DNA of 64,000 nt, taken from the NCBI GenBank assembly GCA_023213215.1, contig CP096136.1, forward strand, positions 496,001 through 560,000, written 5' to 3'. A program made the translations under genes and the position numbers. A model generated the notes under the pieces. The model was not told the DNA's origin and ran no database searches. It was given only the letters and a program-made list of their open reading frames with translations. This document shows, one piece after another, positions 16,754 to 26,001 of this stretch (position 1 is its first letter; every line of letters begins with the position of its first letter). The stretch is from Flavobacterium sp. JAD_PAG50586_2. Lineage in GTDB: Bacteria; Bacteroidota; Bacteroidia; Flavobacteriales; Flavobacteriaceae.

Positions 16754-17950
16754 ATGCCGAAGATTTCATTAAAAGGGCAACAAATGCCTGAATCGCCAAT
16801 TAGAAAATTAGTTCCTTATGCTGAAATTGCAAAAAAGAAAGGTAACAAAGTGTATCATCTCAATATCGGCCAGCCCGACATCAAAACTCCGGATGTAGCT
16901 TTAAATGCTGTAAAAAACGCCGACATCCAAGTACTCGAATACAGTCATTCAGCTGGTTTTGAAAGCTATAGAACCAAACTTTCCGCCTATTACAAATCAC
17001 ACGGACTGCCAATAGATGTTGCCGATATCATTATCACAACAGGCGGTTCTGAAGCCTTGCTGTTTGCAATGGGAAGCACCATGGATGTAGGTGATGAAAT
17101 TATCATTCCCGAGCCATTTTATGCCAATTATAACGGATTCTCAACAGCGTCAGGCGTAAAAGTTGTACCCGTAATTTCGACTATTGATGAAGGCTTTGCA
17201 TTGCCTCCGATAGCAGCATTTGAAAAATTGATTACCCCAAAAACCAAAGCAATCCTAATCTGTAATCCAGGAAACCCTACAGGTTATTTATACTCGCAGG
17301 AAGAAATCCTGCAGTTGGCGGAAATCGTAAAAAAACACGATTTATTCCTTATTGCCGATGAAGTTTACAGAGAATTTATTTATGACGAAAGCGACAAACA
17401 TTATTCTGTAATGAATGTTCCCGGAATCGAACAAAATGCCATAATGATCGATTCTGTTTCTAAAAGATACAGCATGTGTGGTGCCCGAATTGGATGCATC
17501 GTTTCCAAAAACAAGGAAGTAATGGCAACGGCCATGAAGTTCGCCCAGGCAAGGTTAAGTCCGCCTACCTATGCCCAAATCGCCAGTGAAGCAGCTTTAG
17601 AAACACCCCAAAGTTATTTCGACGACGTAATTGCAGAGTACAAAGAAAGACGGGACACCTTAATTACCGAACTCCAAAAAATCGACGGTGTAAAGGTCGC
17701 AACCCCAAAAGGAGCTTTCTACTGCATCGCCAAACTGCCCGTTAAAAACGCCGATGATTTTGCACAATGGCTTTTAGAAACCTACGACCACAATAAAGAA
17801 ACCGTAATGGTAGCACCCGCAGCCGGCTTCTATTCTACACCAGGTGTCGGCCTGGATGAAGTCCGAATTGCCTACGTGCTTAAAAAAGATGATTTAATTC
17901 GCTCAGTAGCCATCCTAAAAGAGGCACTTGAGGCCTACAACAAAAAGTAA
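16754..17950 (+). CDS. Pyridoxal-phosphate aminotransferase, class I/II
   Basis: I start at 16754 (MPKISLKGQQMPESPIRKL); a start 30 bp upstream would only add an unlikely 10-residue leader. The 398-aa fold-type I enzyme has NPGNPTG (about residue 175), ADEVYREF, and the PLP-binding Lys237 in DSVSKRYSMCGARIG, with a C-terminal arginine region. It resembles aspartate and aromatic aminotransferases of Bacteroidota. The amino donor and acceptor cannot be fixed from sequence. It is monocistronic with a terminator 16 bp after the stop. Confidence 0.9.
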   Translation: MPKISLKGQQMPESPIRKLVPYAEIAKKKGNKVYHLNIGQPDIKTPDVALNAVKNADIQVLEYSHSAGFESYRTKLSAYYKSHGLPIDVADIIITTGGSEALLFAMGSTMDVGDEIIIPEPFYANYNGFSTASGVKVVPVISTIDEGFALPPIAAFEKLITPKTKAILICNPGNPTGYLYSQEEILQLAEIVKKHDLFLIADEVYREFIYDESDKHYSVMNVPGIEQNAIMIDSVSKRYSMCGARIGCIVSKNKEVMATAMKFAQARLSPPTYAQIASEAALETPQSYFDDVIAEYKERRDTLITELQKIDGVKVATPKGAFYCIAKLPVKNADDFAQWLLETYDHNKETVMVAPAAGFYSTPGVGLDEVRIAYVLKKDDLIRSVAILKEALEAYNKK

Positions 17951-17966
17951 CCACACATATTAAACA

Positions 17967-17993
17967 AAATCCTGTCCATTGGGCGGGATTTTT
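17967..17993 (+). terminator. Terminator of the aminotransferase gene
   Basis: AAAATCCTGTCC pairs with GGGCGGGATTTTT through G-T pairs around ATT. Confidence 0.8.
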
Positions 17994-18055
17994 CTTTTTA
18001 AGCCCGATCCAGTTTCAGTTTCAGGAGCGGCACATCCCATACCTCTCGACTCCCC

Positions 18056-18157
18056 CTCCCGCTATCCGTTCCAATCTTTTTTATTGTTCGTCACCCTGAG
18101 TGCAGTCGAAGGGCTTTTTTTAACAATAAAAAGGATTTCCACTACTATCGGGGCTAA
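18056..18157 (-). ncRNA. Flavobacterial structured intergenic element, copy B, with a REP-like insert
   Basis: On the minus strand the element reads TAGCCCCGATAGTAGTGGAA, then ATCCTTTTTATTGTT, a loop, AACAATAAAAAAGATTGG and ACGGATAGCGGGAG. The two flanks pair through the TTTTTATTGTT / AACAATAAAAA stem. The loop (about 18090-18120) holds the palindromic word CCCTTCGACTGCACTCAGGG, a REP-like sequence common in bacteria. The ends match copy A at 14626-14674. Confidence 0.5.
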
Positions 18158-18221
18158 AGACAACGTTTTGTCTTTCTCAAAAAATATAGAACTATACCGC
18201 TATATCATATTCCGTTCTGCT

Positions 18222-18331
18222 GATTAAGTTAATTAGTTCTTCTAATTAAGTTAATCAGTCCGACTAATTAAGTTGATTAGTTCTTCTAATTAAGTTAATC
18301 AGTCCAACTGATTAACTTAATTAGTTCTTCT
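18222..18331. repeat. Tandem array, five 22-bp units in alternating types
   Basis: Units start at 18222, 18244, 18266, 18288 and 18310. All share ATTAAGTTRATYAGT (last unit ATTAACTTAATTAGT). Units 1, 3 and 5 end TTCTTCT; units 2 and 4 end CCGACT or CCAACT, giving a 44-bp higher-order period. Each junction forms a hairpin, for example TTAATTAG-TTCTT-CTAATTAA and TTAATCAGT-CCA-ACTGATTAA. No frame through it looks coding. Confidence 0.85.
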
Positions 18332-18482
18332 CCTCTAAGCTTAGCGGAGAAAGTTTCCACCAATATTAGAAAACAACTTTTCCACAAGGCTTCGACAACT
18401 TATCTTTCAATATTGACATTGGCATATTACAATAGCCACCTTTGTCATTCCTTTCTTTCCTCTAAAAGGCAGTGGAAAAAAT

Positions 18483-18653
18483 ATGGCGACATTAATTGGA
18501 ACTGAAAAAAGCATTTTAATAACAGGAGGCTTCTTTGCGATTGTATTAACTTGGGAAGTAATTATAAAATTCAAACAGTACAAAGCAGAAAAATTCGATA
18601 TAGAAACCGAAATTGAGCAAATAGAAAGTCAAATTCTCAAAATTCGAGAATAA
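18483..18653 (+). CDS. Small membrane protein with a charged helix, function unknown
   Basis: This 56-aa ORF (MATLIGTEKSILITGGFFAI...) has one hydrophobic segment (about residues 11-30). An amphipathic charged helix follows, KAEKFDIETEIEQIESQ, ending LKIRE. The layout is that of a short membrane-anchored coiled coil. It is the only plausible gene in the 985-bp gap between the aminotransferase and the adhesin. I recognise no family; the call rests on coding-like composition and a clean start. Confidence 0.45.
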   Translation: MATLIGTEKSILITGGFFAIVLTWEVIIKFKQYKAEKFDIETEIEQIESQILKIRE

Positions 18654-18873
18654 AGCCACTACTTATAACAGCTATTTCACACAATAACTGGTTTTATCAT
18701 CCTTAGCCATTAAATATTAAGAATTTGATAAGCCCAGTGCGCTTCAGGCACATAAGCTTCAGCTCCTCCAATCAGCTCACTTCCGAATAAACAGGCATCC
18801 GCAAAAAAGGAACAAGACATTAGCGCAAAAGGAATCCTACCCGCAATCAACTTCCACCACACCACGAACAAAT

Positions 18874-18900
18874 AAAAAAGCCCCAACTTTTGTCAGGGCT
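18874..18900 (-). terminator. Terminator of the 2310-aa adhesin gene
   Basis: On the minus strand AGCCC...GGGCT forms a short stem followed by TTTTTTATTTG, 35 bp beyond the adhesin stop. Between them lie short ATTCGTAATT repeats. Confidence 0.6.
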
Positions 18901-18934
18901 CATTCGTAATTCGTAATTCTAAATTCGTAATTGT

Positions 18935-21900
18935 CTATCTCTTCAGCGTAAAGTGCGCCTTAAACTGCCTCATAGCCGAATTCTCCTCAAAGTCCACCGT
19001 AAACCAGTAATCATCCGATGGCAGGAGGTGTCCGTTGTACGTTCCGTCCCAACCTGCCCCTTTAGAGCTAATCTGTTTGAGAAGCTTCCCGTATCGGTCA
19101 AAGATGAAGATCTTAGCCGCAGGCTGACCCTGCAGTCCCCAGATGTTCCACGTATCGTGTATTCCATCCCCGTTCGGAGTGAAATAATGAGGATAATCGA
19201 TGATGTTTACATTGTTTATGATAAGCTCCTCACAGCTGTAGGCAATACCACCCTCAGTATCCCACACATGGATGGTGTGCTCCACACCGATGCTGACGTT
19301 CTCAAACACATTGCTGGTCTGTCTCGGTCCGTCATCAAGGCTGTATTCATACGTTCCGTATCCCTCAGCGATTACCGTTATGATCTGTTGGTTACTAAAG
19401 GCATTGGTTACCGTATACCCAATCGTACCTGACGGTATAACCGCAGGACCGGACTGTATCACATCAAAAGGAGCTGATGTAGTATCACATCCCAATGCAC
19501 TGATGCTTGCTACATGCACCGTATAGCTTCTCGTAGCTCCGCCTGTGGCTGGTGTATCCACCGTATAGGTCGGACCGCTGCCGATGACCGTTGTCGGGCT
19601 CGCGGCCTCAAACCACTCAAAGGTATAATCCGCCGTATTGGTAATACCGCTGTCCAGTGTCAGTGGCCGTATCACAGCTCCCGTTACAAAGTCAACACAG
19701 ATGGTAGTCACTCCGTTTGGCGTGTTTATGATAGGATTCGGATAACGCTCCACATTTATTACAATGGCCGCCAGGGCATAGCAGTATGGCGTAATGCTGT
19801 TACTGCTGTTCTCTACCTTAACCCAGATCGTATCGGTATCTGGATCGGTGATATAGGCCAATTCCTCTGCTGCCGTTAAAGGGTTGGTACCTGCATCGGC
19901 CTCGGCCTGGGTCCTGTAATAGCTCACAAGGAACACCGCAGGGTTCTGTCCGTTTAATATCGCTGTCTCAAACTGCGTCAGGTCAATCTCATATACACCG
20001 TCGTAAGGATCGGCATAGGTATCACAGGTCTCAAAAGGCGGTGGGCTGGTGGCCGTAGCATAAGCCTCCACGGCAAGGGTCAGTACCCCTGTCGCATTCA
20101 CACAGCCCGTGGCATTGTTCACCACACGGATGTAGATATTCTGGGTTGTTGGTGTTACATTAGGATAAGGTGATACCAAAGGGGCTGTACCTGAAGCGGC
20201 ATTGCCCGGTGTCAGGTGGTAAGTTATCGTATAGTCTGCCGGCTGCTGGTTGGTGGTGGCCGTTCCCAGTATAAGCGGTGCCAGTATCGGATTGGCCAGG
20301 TCAAACAGTGCCAGTCCGTCGGCATTGTCATCACACATCCTGTAAGGAGCCAGTGGCTGTATAACCGTCGGCAGTGGATTAACCGTCAGGGCCTGCTCCA
20401 CCAAAACATAACAGTGGTTGCCCAGATAATCCACACGGTTGTTCTCCACACGGATCCATACATTGCTGCCCACAAGGGCATTATTGGCCGGTATCAGTTC
20501 ATTTACGTTATTTTCGGCATCAGCCTGCGTACGGAAGTAATGGAAGGTAAGATTGGGATCACCATTTCGGATATAGGCTTCGTTAACCGTCAGATCAAAC
20601 AGCTCCAGCATATCCCCAGGATTGTTATCATCGCATTTAGGGGCCAGTGCCGGTGGGTTGGTACGCGGTGTCGGTATCGGAAGCACACGGATATCAAGGG
20701 TCGTGATGCTCTTACAGCCGTCGGCCGTTGTCACTACAACGCCAAGGGTCTGAACCGGCGGCGTCTGGATTAAATAAGCCGTTGGTGTTGTAATAATATT
20801 GGTATTGTTCTGGGCATCTAAAAGGCTTGGGAAATAGTCAACTGCAAAACCTGTTCCCTGATTGATTTCCGTGTTTTTTATCGTTAAGTCAAATATAAAC
20901 AATTGATCATTTGGCACAGCATCATCATCACATACGCTCAATGGTGTTGGGAAGGTAAGCAGCAGCGGGGTATTGATTACAAGGAAGAACGATCCGGTAT
21001 TGAAACACTGCGTGGCGTTGTTCTCTACCCTTACCCATATCTGCTCGCCGTCAGATCCAAAATAGCTGTTGGCAGGGATAATTTCACCTGTTGGTGTTTC
21101 TGCATTAAGCTGGCTGGTATAATACGTAACGGTATAGTTCGTTGCCGGTAAAGGCTGCTGCGACAGTACATCAGGTGTTCTCTGGGTCAGGTCCACCAGC
21201 TTGGTGGCACTCTGCGGATTATTGTCATCATCACATACCACAATATCATTAAGCGATATCGGGGCTATAGGGCTCGGATCCACCATAAGCTGTATCGGCA
21301 TAACCGTGAAGCAGTGCGTAACATTATCCTCTGCCCTTACATAAAGAAGCTGCATAAACGGATCATTGTTACAGTAAGGCTGGGTAGGGTCAATATCCGT
21401 AGCGGTATTGGCCGTAGCGGCATCGGTTGGTGTTTCATAGAACGTAAGCGTATAATTGGCGCCCTGAAGGATGTCCGGTATCAGGGTAGACAGATCAAAG
21501 CCACAGCTGAAGCCATCCTGGTTGTCATCACAGATAGTGTAAGGCTGCGCCGGTGGTATTGGTGTGGGTAGCGGCTCTACCCTTAAATCCATCGTGGAGA
21601 TTACAAAACAGCCCGTCGTACGGTTGGTGATAATGATACCTATGGTCTGTACATACGGGATGGCGTTTTCATACATCAGGTTGGTAATCTCATTGGTGCG
21701 GTTCTGCGCATCGCCAAGGCTTCGCCAGAACGTTACATCCATACCGCCCTGCCCAAGCAGGATATCGGTTATCTTACTGCCCAGGTTAAAGGTCTCATAC
21801 CCGATGCTCGACTGGTCGGTATCACAAAGCGAATACTGGGGATAGTTCGGCTGAAGCGAGTTCGGTAACGGATTCACTACAAGGTTCAGTGTTACGATAT

Positions 21901-24900
21901 CAAAACAGCCCGTAGCCGTCGTCTCCACCCTTACGTAAAGTGTGGTATTCCCGCTAAGGTAATTGGTGATTCCGGCAATCGCATTGGACGGAGCCTGGGC
22001 ATCCGGTAAGTTGGTGTAGAAGGTCACGGTAGTCAGTGCAGGGTTGATGCTCCCCAGTATCTCAGGAATCCTCGTTGTAAGGTCAAATACCTCAACACCC
22101 GCAGGGGCGGAATAATCACACAGTTCATAGTCCGCTGGCTCGGTAGCCTCAGGCGTTGGGTTGACATTCAGTTTCAGCTGGACATAATTCGCACAGCCCG
22201 TCAATGTATAGAACACGCGAACATAGATAATCTGTGACCATGGATCGATATTGTCATAAGGGCTTACAAGCCCATTGGCGCCAATATAGGCATCATCCGG
22301 TGTCTCATGGAAGGTAACCGTTACATTCGGATCCAGGGTACCTCCCTGTATCTCCAAAATCTTACTGTCCAGGTCAAAGACACCAAAACCGTCATTGTTC
22401 GGATCGCAGTACTGCAAAGCGGTCGGTGTTACCGCAAGTGGACCCTGGGTTACCCTTAGCAGTTGCGTAGTGGTCGAATAACAGCCAGTCGCATCATTCT
22501 GTAGGCGGATGATGATAACATCGCCTTCATTGCCTGTATACGACGTAGGGGTTAGAATCGGATTAAACGGAGTCTGTGCTTCGGCCAATGTACGGAAATA
22601 GCTTATCGTAAATCCCGGTAAACCTCCCTTGACAAATCCCTCATTAACCGTAAGGTCAAACTGAGCCGTTAGCGTGGTTCCGTTGCTGCATTCAAATATC
22701 GCAGGTGGTGTGTTGGCAACCGGCAGCGGATTGACAATCAGGTCAAAGGTTCCCGTTGTGTTACAGCCAGTAGCGTTATCCCGTATATTGATCCAGATCT
22801 GCTGTGGATTGGTTGCATTAGGATAAAGGTTCGGTAGTGGATTGTTCTGCGTCTGGGCATCTAACAATGAGGCGTAATAGCTGATCGTTACATTGGTCTG
22901 TCCATTGGCAATCTCAGCACTTTTTGTGCCCAAATCAAAGATCTCCTGGTTAACCAGTCCAGTGTAATCACACAATTCGTAATCTGTTATGACCGGATTT
23001 GGTAAAGGAATTGGGTTGACAATAATAGTCAAATTGGTTGTACTCGCACACTGCCCTGCATTTGGCGTAAATGTGTATGTTGTCGTTGCTGTATTATTTA
23101 ATGGTGGAGACCACGTTCCTGAATATCCATTAATTGATGTTGTTGGTAAAGGAGATAAAGTATTACCGTAACATATTGGAGCAACAGCACTAAACGAAGG
23201 AGTTACATTTTGGATAACTGTAATTGTCAAACTGGCTGATGTAGCACACTGTGTAGGATCAGGAGTAAACGTATAGATTGTCGTTGCTGTATTGTTTAAT
23301 GGCGGAGACCAGGTTCCTGAATATCCATTAATAGATGTTGTTGGCAATGGAGATAAAGTATCACCAGAACAAATTGGCATAATCGGATTAAAAGTTGGCG
23401 TCGTATAAGGAATTACAGTAATAGTTAGTTGAGTCGTATTTAAAGCACACTGTCCCGCATCGGGTGTAAATGTATAAGTTGTTGTATTTGTATTGTTTAA
23501 TGAAGGGCTCCAGCTACCTGTAATGGCCGGGTTATTTGTAGAGGATGTTGGCAGAGCCGAAAGAGTTCCATTCCGGCAAATAGAAGGTATTGGGTTAAAT
23601 GTTGGTATGATTGAAGGAGCATCAATAGTAACATTTAAAGTTGTGGATATAGCACATTGATTTGGATCAGGAGTAAACGTATAAGTAGTTGTTCCAACTG
23701 TTGCTGTACTAATTGTAGCTGGACTCCATGTTCCTGTAATCGCAGGATTATTTGTTGATACAATTGGTAACGTTGGCGCAGATGATCCTTGGCAGATATT
23801 AGTTATTGGACTAAATGTTGGGGTTATGGCTGAAGGTATACTAACGGTGCCTGATATTGGTAGCGATGAACAACCAAGACCTGTTATAGAAACTGCATCA
23901 ATAAAATTACCAACAGTAAGATCGCCTGAACCTGAGCTAACAGAAGCGAAACGAATCGTATAGTTTGTAACACCATTATTTGGAAATACATAAGAAATGC
24001 TATTATACACCCACGCTGCTGGTGTAGCAGAAAAATTACCTAAACTAATATAAGGTCCTCCAACAGGTCCTATTTGAAGCTGTAAAACATCGGTTCCTGA
24101 AAAACGCCCGCGATGAGCAAAGGATATTGTAGCAATGGTTCCGGGAATAACCGTAAGATTTTGATATAAGGTTGAAACTTGGTTTGCATTCAATTCAACG
24201 AATTGTGTTCCGGAATAGGAAGGTGTACTTTGGAAACCACTCGACCAAACTTCGATGATACCATCTGTTGCAGTGGTAGCCCAACATGGAAAATTAGTTT
24301 GATTAACAAGGGCAGAGCCTCCAGCAGGAACTCCTACAGGACTATCAAAATCAGCATTACAGAACGAATTGGTTTGCGTGAGGACAACGGTATAAACTCC
24401 GGCTATTGTTGTAGTAAATGAAGCTACATTCCCCGGATTTGGAAATCCACTAGGCACAGTCCATGCGTAATTATAAATTCCGGGAATAGACGGTGTTGCA
24501 GTTACAGTTGCTGTTCCTCCACAAATAGTAGAACTGTTCACTGTTGCACTTATAGAAGGGTTAACAAGAATAGTGGTTGTAACAGGTAAAGCACATTGTC
24601 CCGGATCAGGAGTAAACGTATAAGTTGTTGTTGTGGTATTGTCTAATGCAGGTGACCAAGTTCCTGTAATACTGTTAGTAGAAAGTGTTGGCAAGGGAGC
24701 TAAAGCTCCTCCATTACAAATCGGCGCAATCGCATTAAATACTGGTGTTACTGTTGCATTAGTTACGTTTACAACGACCGACTGATTCGGTGATTGGGAA
24801 CAAATTGTATTCCCACTTGCATCCAACAATCTCACATTAGTTAAGGTGTAAGTTCTTGTTAGTGTTGGTGATTCTGTGAAAGTAAAACTCCCCGAGGCAT

Positions 24901-25867
24901 TTAAGACCGCAGTCTGAACCGAGCCACCATCAATAGTATAACTAATGGTGGCGTTTGGCGTTCCTGTAAAGGTAACGGTAACCGGATTCCCAATACAGAT
25001 GGAAGTACTGGAAACAGCTACTGATGCATTGGGCACCAAATTTACAACTAAATCAAACTCAGTAACGGCAAAACAACCTGCTGTATTATCTGTTACCCTA
25101 ACAAAAATAGTCTCCGGATTTGAAATATTGGAATAGATATTCGGCAGCGCATTAATACCATCATTAGCATCTGCAAGAGAATTGTGATAAGTAATGGTGT
25201 TCCCGGTAGTATCTGCGTTGATAAGGCTACTCACAGCACTTAAGTCAAAAATTCCAACATTCGGTGTGTTGCTGCAGGTTATTACATCGGGAATGGAATT
25301 GGCGGTCGGCGGTAAAGGAAAAGCACCTGAACCTCCGCTTGCAGTTCCATTCCATTGAATTTGAAATCCTCCATCTCCGACAGGTCTGTCTATTGCAATA
25401 AAATAGGATTGTCCCGGAGTTACCGTTAGCCATCTAACGTAGCCATTCCCATTCCCACCCGGACCAGTTTGTGTGAACAATGTACTGCCGTTCATTCCCG
25501 TAAGGTTGCTAGACAAGCCTGCTTCATCAGGATTTGTAGTGGCACAACGAATAGGACTACCTAAAACACCGCAGACAGCATTTGGACCAAACACCCAAAA
25601 ATCATAGTCTACTGAAATATCCGGATCATCCGGAATCAAATCAAATCCTAAAGTTCCGCCCTGTACTATATGTATTTCCAACCAGATTGAATTACTCTCA
25701 AAAGCGCCGCAGGAATTGATTTCCTGGAAATTCCCCATGCCTATGGAATTAGAAGAAAATGCTCCATTACCACAAACAACAAGTGCGTTTTCACAATCAT
25801 TTGGTTCTTGTGCAAAGACAACATTTGATAAAAACAAAAGCAAAAACAGGTTCAAAAACTTCTTCAT
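18935..25867 (-). CDS. Giant secreted adhesin with T9SS type B (gliding motility) sorting domain
   Basis: This uninterrupted 2310-aa protein has a signal peptide (MKKFLNLFLLLFLSNVVFAQ) and a cysteine-containing N-terminal domain (EPNDCENALVVCGNGAF). A first set of roughly 80-aa repeats follows, with signature GTWSP.L.NT.TTTYTFTPD.GQCA. Next come about eleven repeats of roughly 105 aa, recognisable by ..PYxxCDDNxDG...FDLT...I, VTYYxTxxDA and V.NxATGCF. The C-terminus from PHYFTPNGDGIHDTWNI to FKAHFTLKR is a type B sorting domain, the kind that depends on a PorP/SprF partner. It is inferred to be a surface adhesin. The half coding for the 105-aa repeats (about 18950-22900) is visibly GC-richer than the rest. 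It follows the OmpA/PD40 gene after 134 bp. Confidence 0.9.
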   Translation of the reverse strand: MKKFLNLFLLLFLSNVVFAQEPNDCENALVVCGNGAFSSNSIGMGNFQEINSCGAFESNSIWLEIHIVQGGTLGFDLIPDDPDISVDYDFWVFGPNAVCGVLGSPIRCATTNPDEAGLSSNLTGMNGSTLFTQTGPGGNGNGYVRWLTVTPGQSYFIAIDRPVGDGGFQIQWNGTASGGSGAFPLPPTANSIPDVITCSNTPNVGIFDLSAVSSLINADTTGNTITYHNSLADANDGINALPNIYSNISNPETIFVRVTDNTAGCFAVTEFDLVVNLVPNASVAVSSTSICIGNPVTVTFTGTPNATISYTIDGGSVQTAVLNASGSFTFTESPTLTRTYTLTNVRLLDASGNTICSQSPNQSVVVNVTNATVTPVFNAIAPICNGGALAPLPTLSTNSITGTWSPALDNTTTTTYTFTPDPGQCALPVTTTILVNPSISATVNSSTICGGTATVTATPSIPGIYNYAWTVPSGFPNPGNVASFTTTIAGVYTVVLTQTNSFCNADFDSPVGVPAGGSALVNQTNFPCWATTATDGIIEVWSSGFQSTPSYSGTQFVELNANQVSTLYQNLTVIPGTIATISFAHRGRFSGTDVLQLQIGPVGGPYISLGNFSATPAAWVYNSISYVFPNNGVTNYTIRFASVSSGSGDLTVGNFIDAVSITGLGCSSLPISGTVSIPSAITPTFSPITNICQGSSAPTLPIVSTNNPAITGTWSPATISTATVGTTTYTFTPDPNQCAISTTLNVTIDAPSIIPTFNPIPSICRNGTLSALPTSSTNNPAITGSWSPSLNNTNTTTYTFTPDAGQCALNTTQLTITVIPYTTPTFNPIMPICSGDTLSPLPTTSINGYSGTWSPPLNNTATTIYTFTPDPTQCATSASLTITVIQNVTPSFSAVAPICYGNTLSPLPTTSINGYSGTWSPPLNNTATTTYTFTPNAGQCASTTNLTIIVNPIPLPNPVITDYELCDYTGLVNQEIFDLGTKSAEIANGQTNVTISYYASLLDAQTQNNPLPNLYPNATNPQQIWINIRDNATGCNTTGTFDLIVNPLPVANTPPAIFECSNGTTLTAQFDLTVNEGFVKGGLPGFTISYFRTLAEAQTPFNPILTPTSYTGNEGDVIIIRLQNDATGCYSTTTQLLRVTQGPLAVTPTALQYCDPNNDGFGVFDLDSKILEIQGGTLDPNVTVTFHETPDDAYIGANGLVSPYDNIDPWSQIIYVRVFYTLTGCANYVQLKLNVNPTPEATEPADYELCDYSAPAGVEVFDLTTRIPEILGSINPALTTVTFYTNLPDAQAPSNAIAGITNYLSGNTTLYVRVETTATGCFDIVTLNLVVNPLPNSLQPNYPQYSLCDTDQSSIGYETFNLGSKITDILLGQGGMDVTFWRSLGDAQNRTNEITNLMYENAIPYVQTIGIIITNRTTGCFVISTMDLRVEPLPTPIPPAQPYTICDDNQDGFSCGFDLSTLIPDILQGANYTLTFYETPTDAATANTATDIDPTQPYCNNDPFMQLLYVRAEDNVTHCFTVMPIQLMVDPSPIAPISLNDIVVCDDDNNPQSATKLVDLTQRTPDVLSQQPLPATNYTVTYYTSQLNAETPTGEIIPANSYFGSDGEQIWVRVENNATQCFNTGSFFLVINTPLLLTFPTPLSVCDDDAVPNDQLFIFDLTIKNTEINQGTGFAVDYFPSLLDAQNNTNIITTPTAYLIQTPPVQTLGVVVTTADGCKSITTLDIRVLPIPTPRTNPPALAPKCDDNNPGDMLELFDLTVNEAYIRNGDPNLTFHYFRTQADAENNVNELIPANNALVGSNVWIRVENNRVDYLGNHCYVLVEQALTVNPLPTVIQPLAPYRMCDDNADGLALFDLANPILAPLILGTATTNQQPADYTITYHLTPGNAASGTAPLVSPYPNVTPTTQNIYIRVVNNATGCVNATGVLTLAVEAYATATSPPPFETCDTYADPYDGVYEIDLTQFETAILNGQNPAVFLVSYYRTQAEADAGTNPLTAAEELAYITDPDTDTIWVKVENSSNSITPYCYALAAIVINVERYPNPIINTPNGVTTICVDFVTGAVIRPLTLDSGITNTADYTFEWFEAASPTTVIGSGPTYTVDTPATGGATRSYTVHVASISALGCDTTSAPFDVIQSGPAVIPSGTIGYTVTNAFSNQQIITVIAEGYGTYEYSLDDGPRQTSNVFENVSIGVEHTIHVWDTEGGIAYSCEELIINNVNIIDYPHYFTPNGDGIHDTWNIWGLQGQPAAKIFIFDRYGKLLKQISSKGAGWDGTYNGHLLPSDDYWFTVDFEENSAMRQFKAHFTLKR

Positions 25868-26001
25868 CGAATCGTTGTATTTATAGGCATAATAGCCAAT
25901 CTCAATTGGAATCGAAATTAGCTATTACTTACAATCATTATTAACTTAACCTAATCCTCTTTTAACTATGATTGTACTTTATGTTGGGTTTAAATAAATT
26001 T

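Noticed and set aside
17979..18227. 82-codon plus-strand ORF after the aminotransferase
   Set aside because: It covers the terminator, the flavobacterial element and a REP-like word, and has no domain or plausible start.
18222..18331. Possible CRISPR array
   Set aside because: Units are directly adjacent with no unique spacers, and no cas genes are present. The same holds for the other two arrays.
18710..18820. 36-codon minus-strand ORF (MSCSFFADACLFGSELIGGA...) between the small membrane gene and the adhesin
   Set aside because: It has coding-like composition and might be a gene remnant, but it is too short, lacks a signal or partner, and its upstream extension runs into the adhesin terminator.
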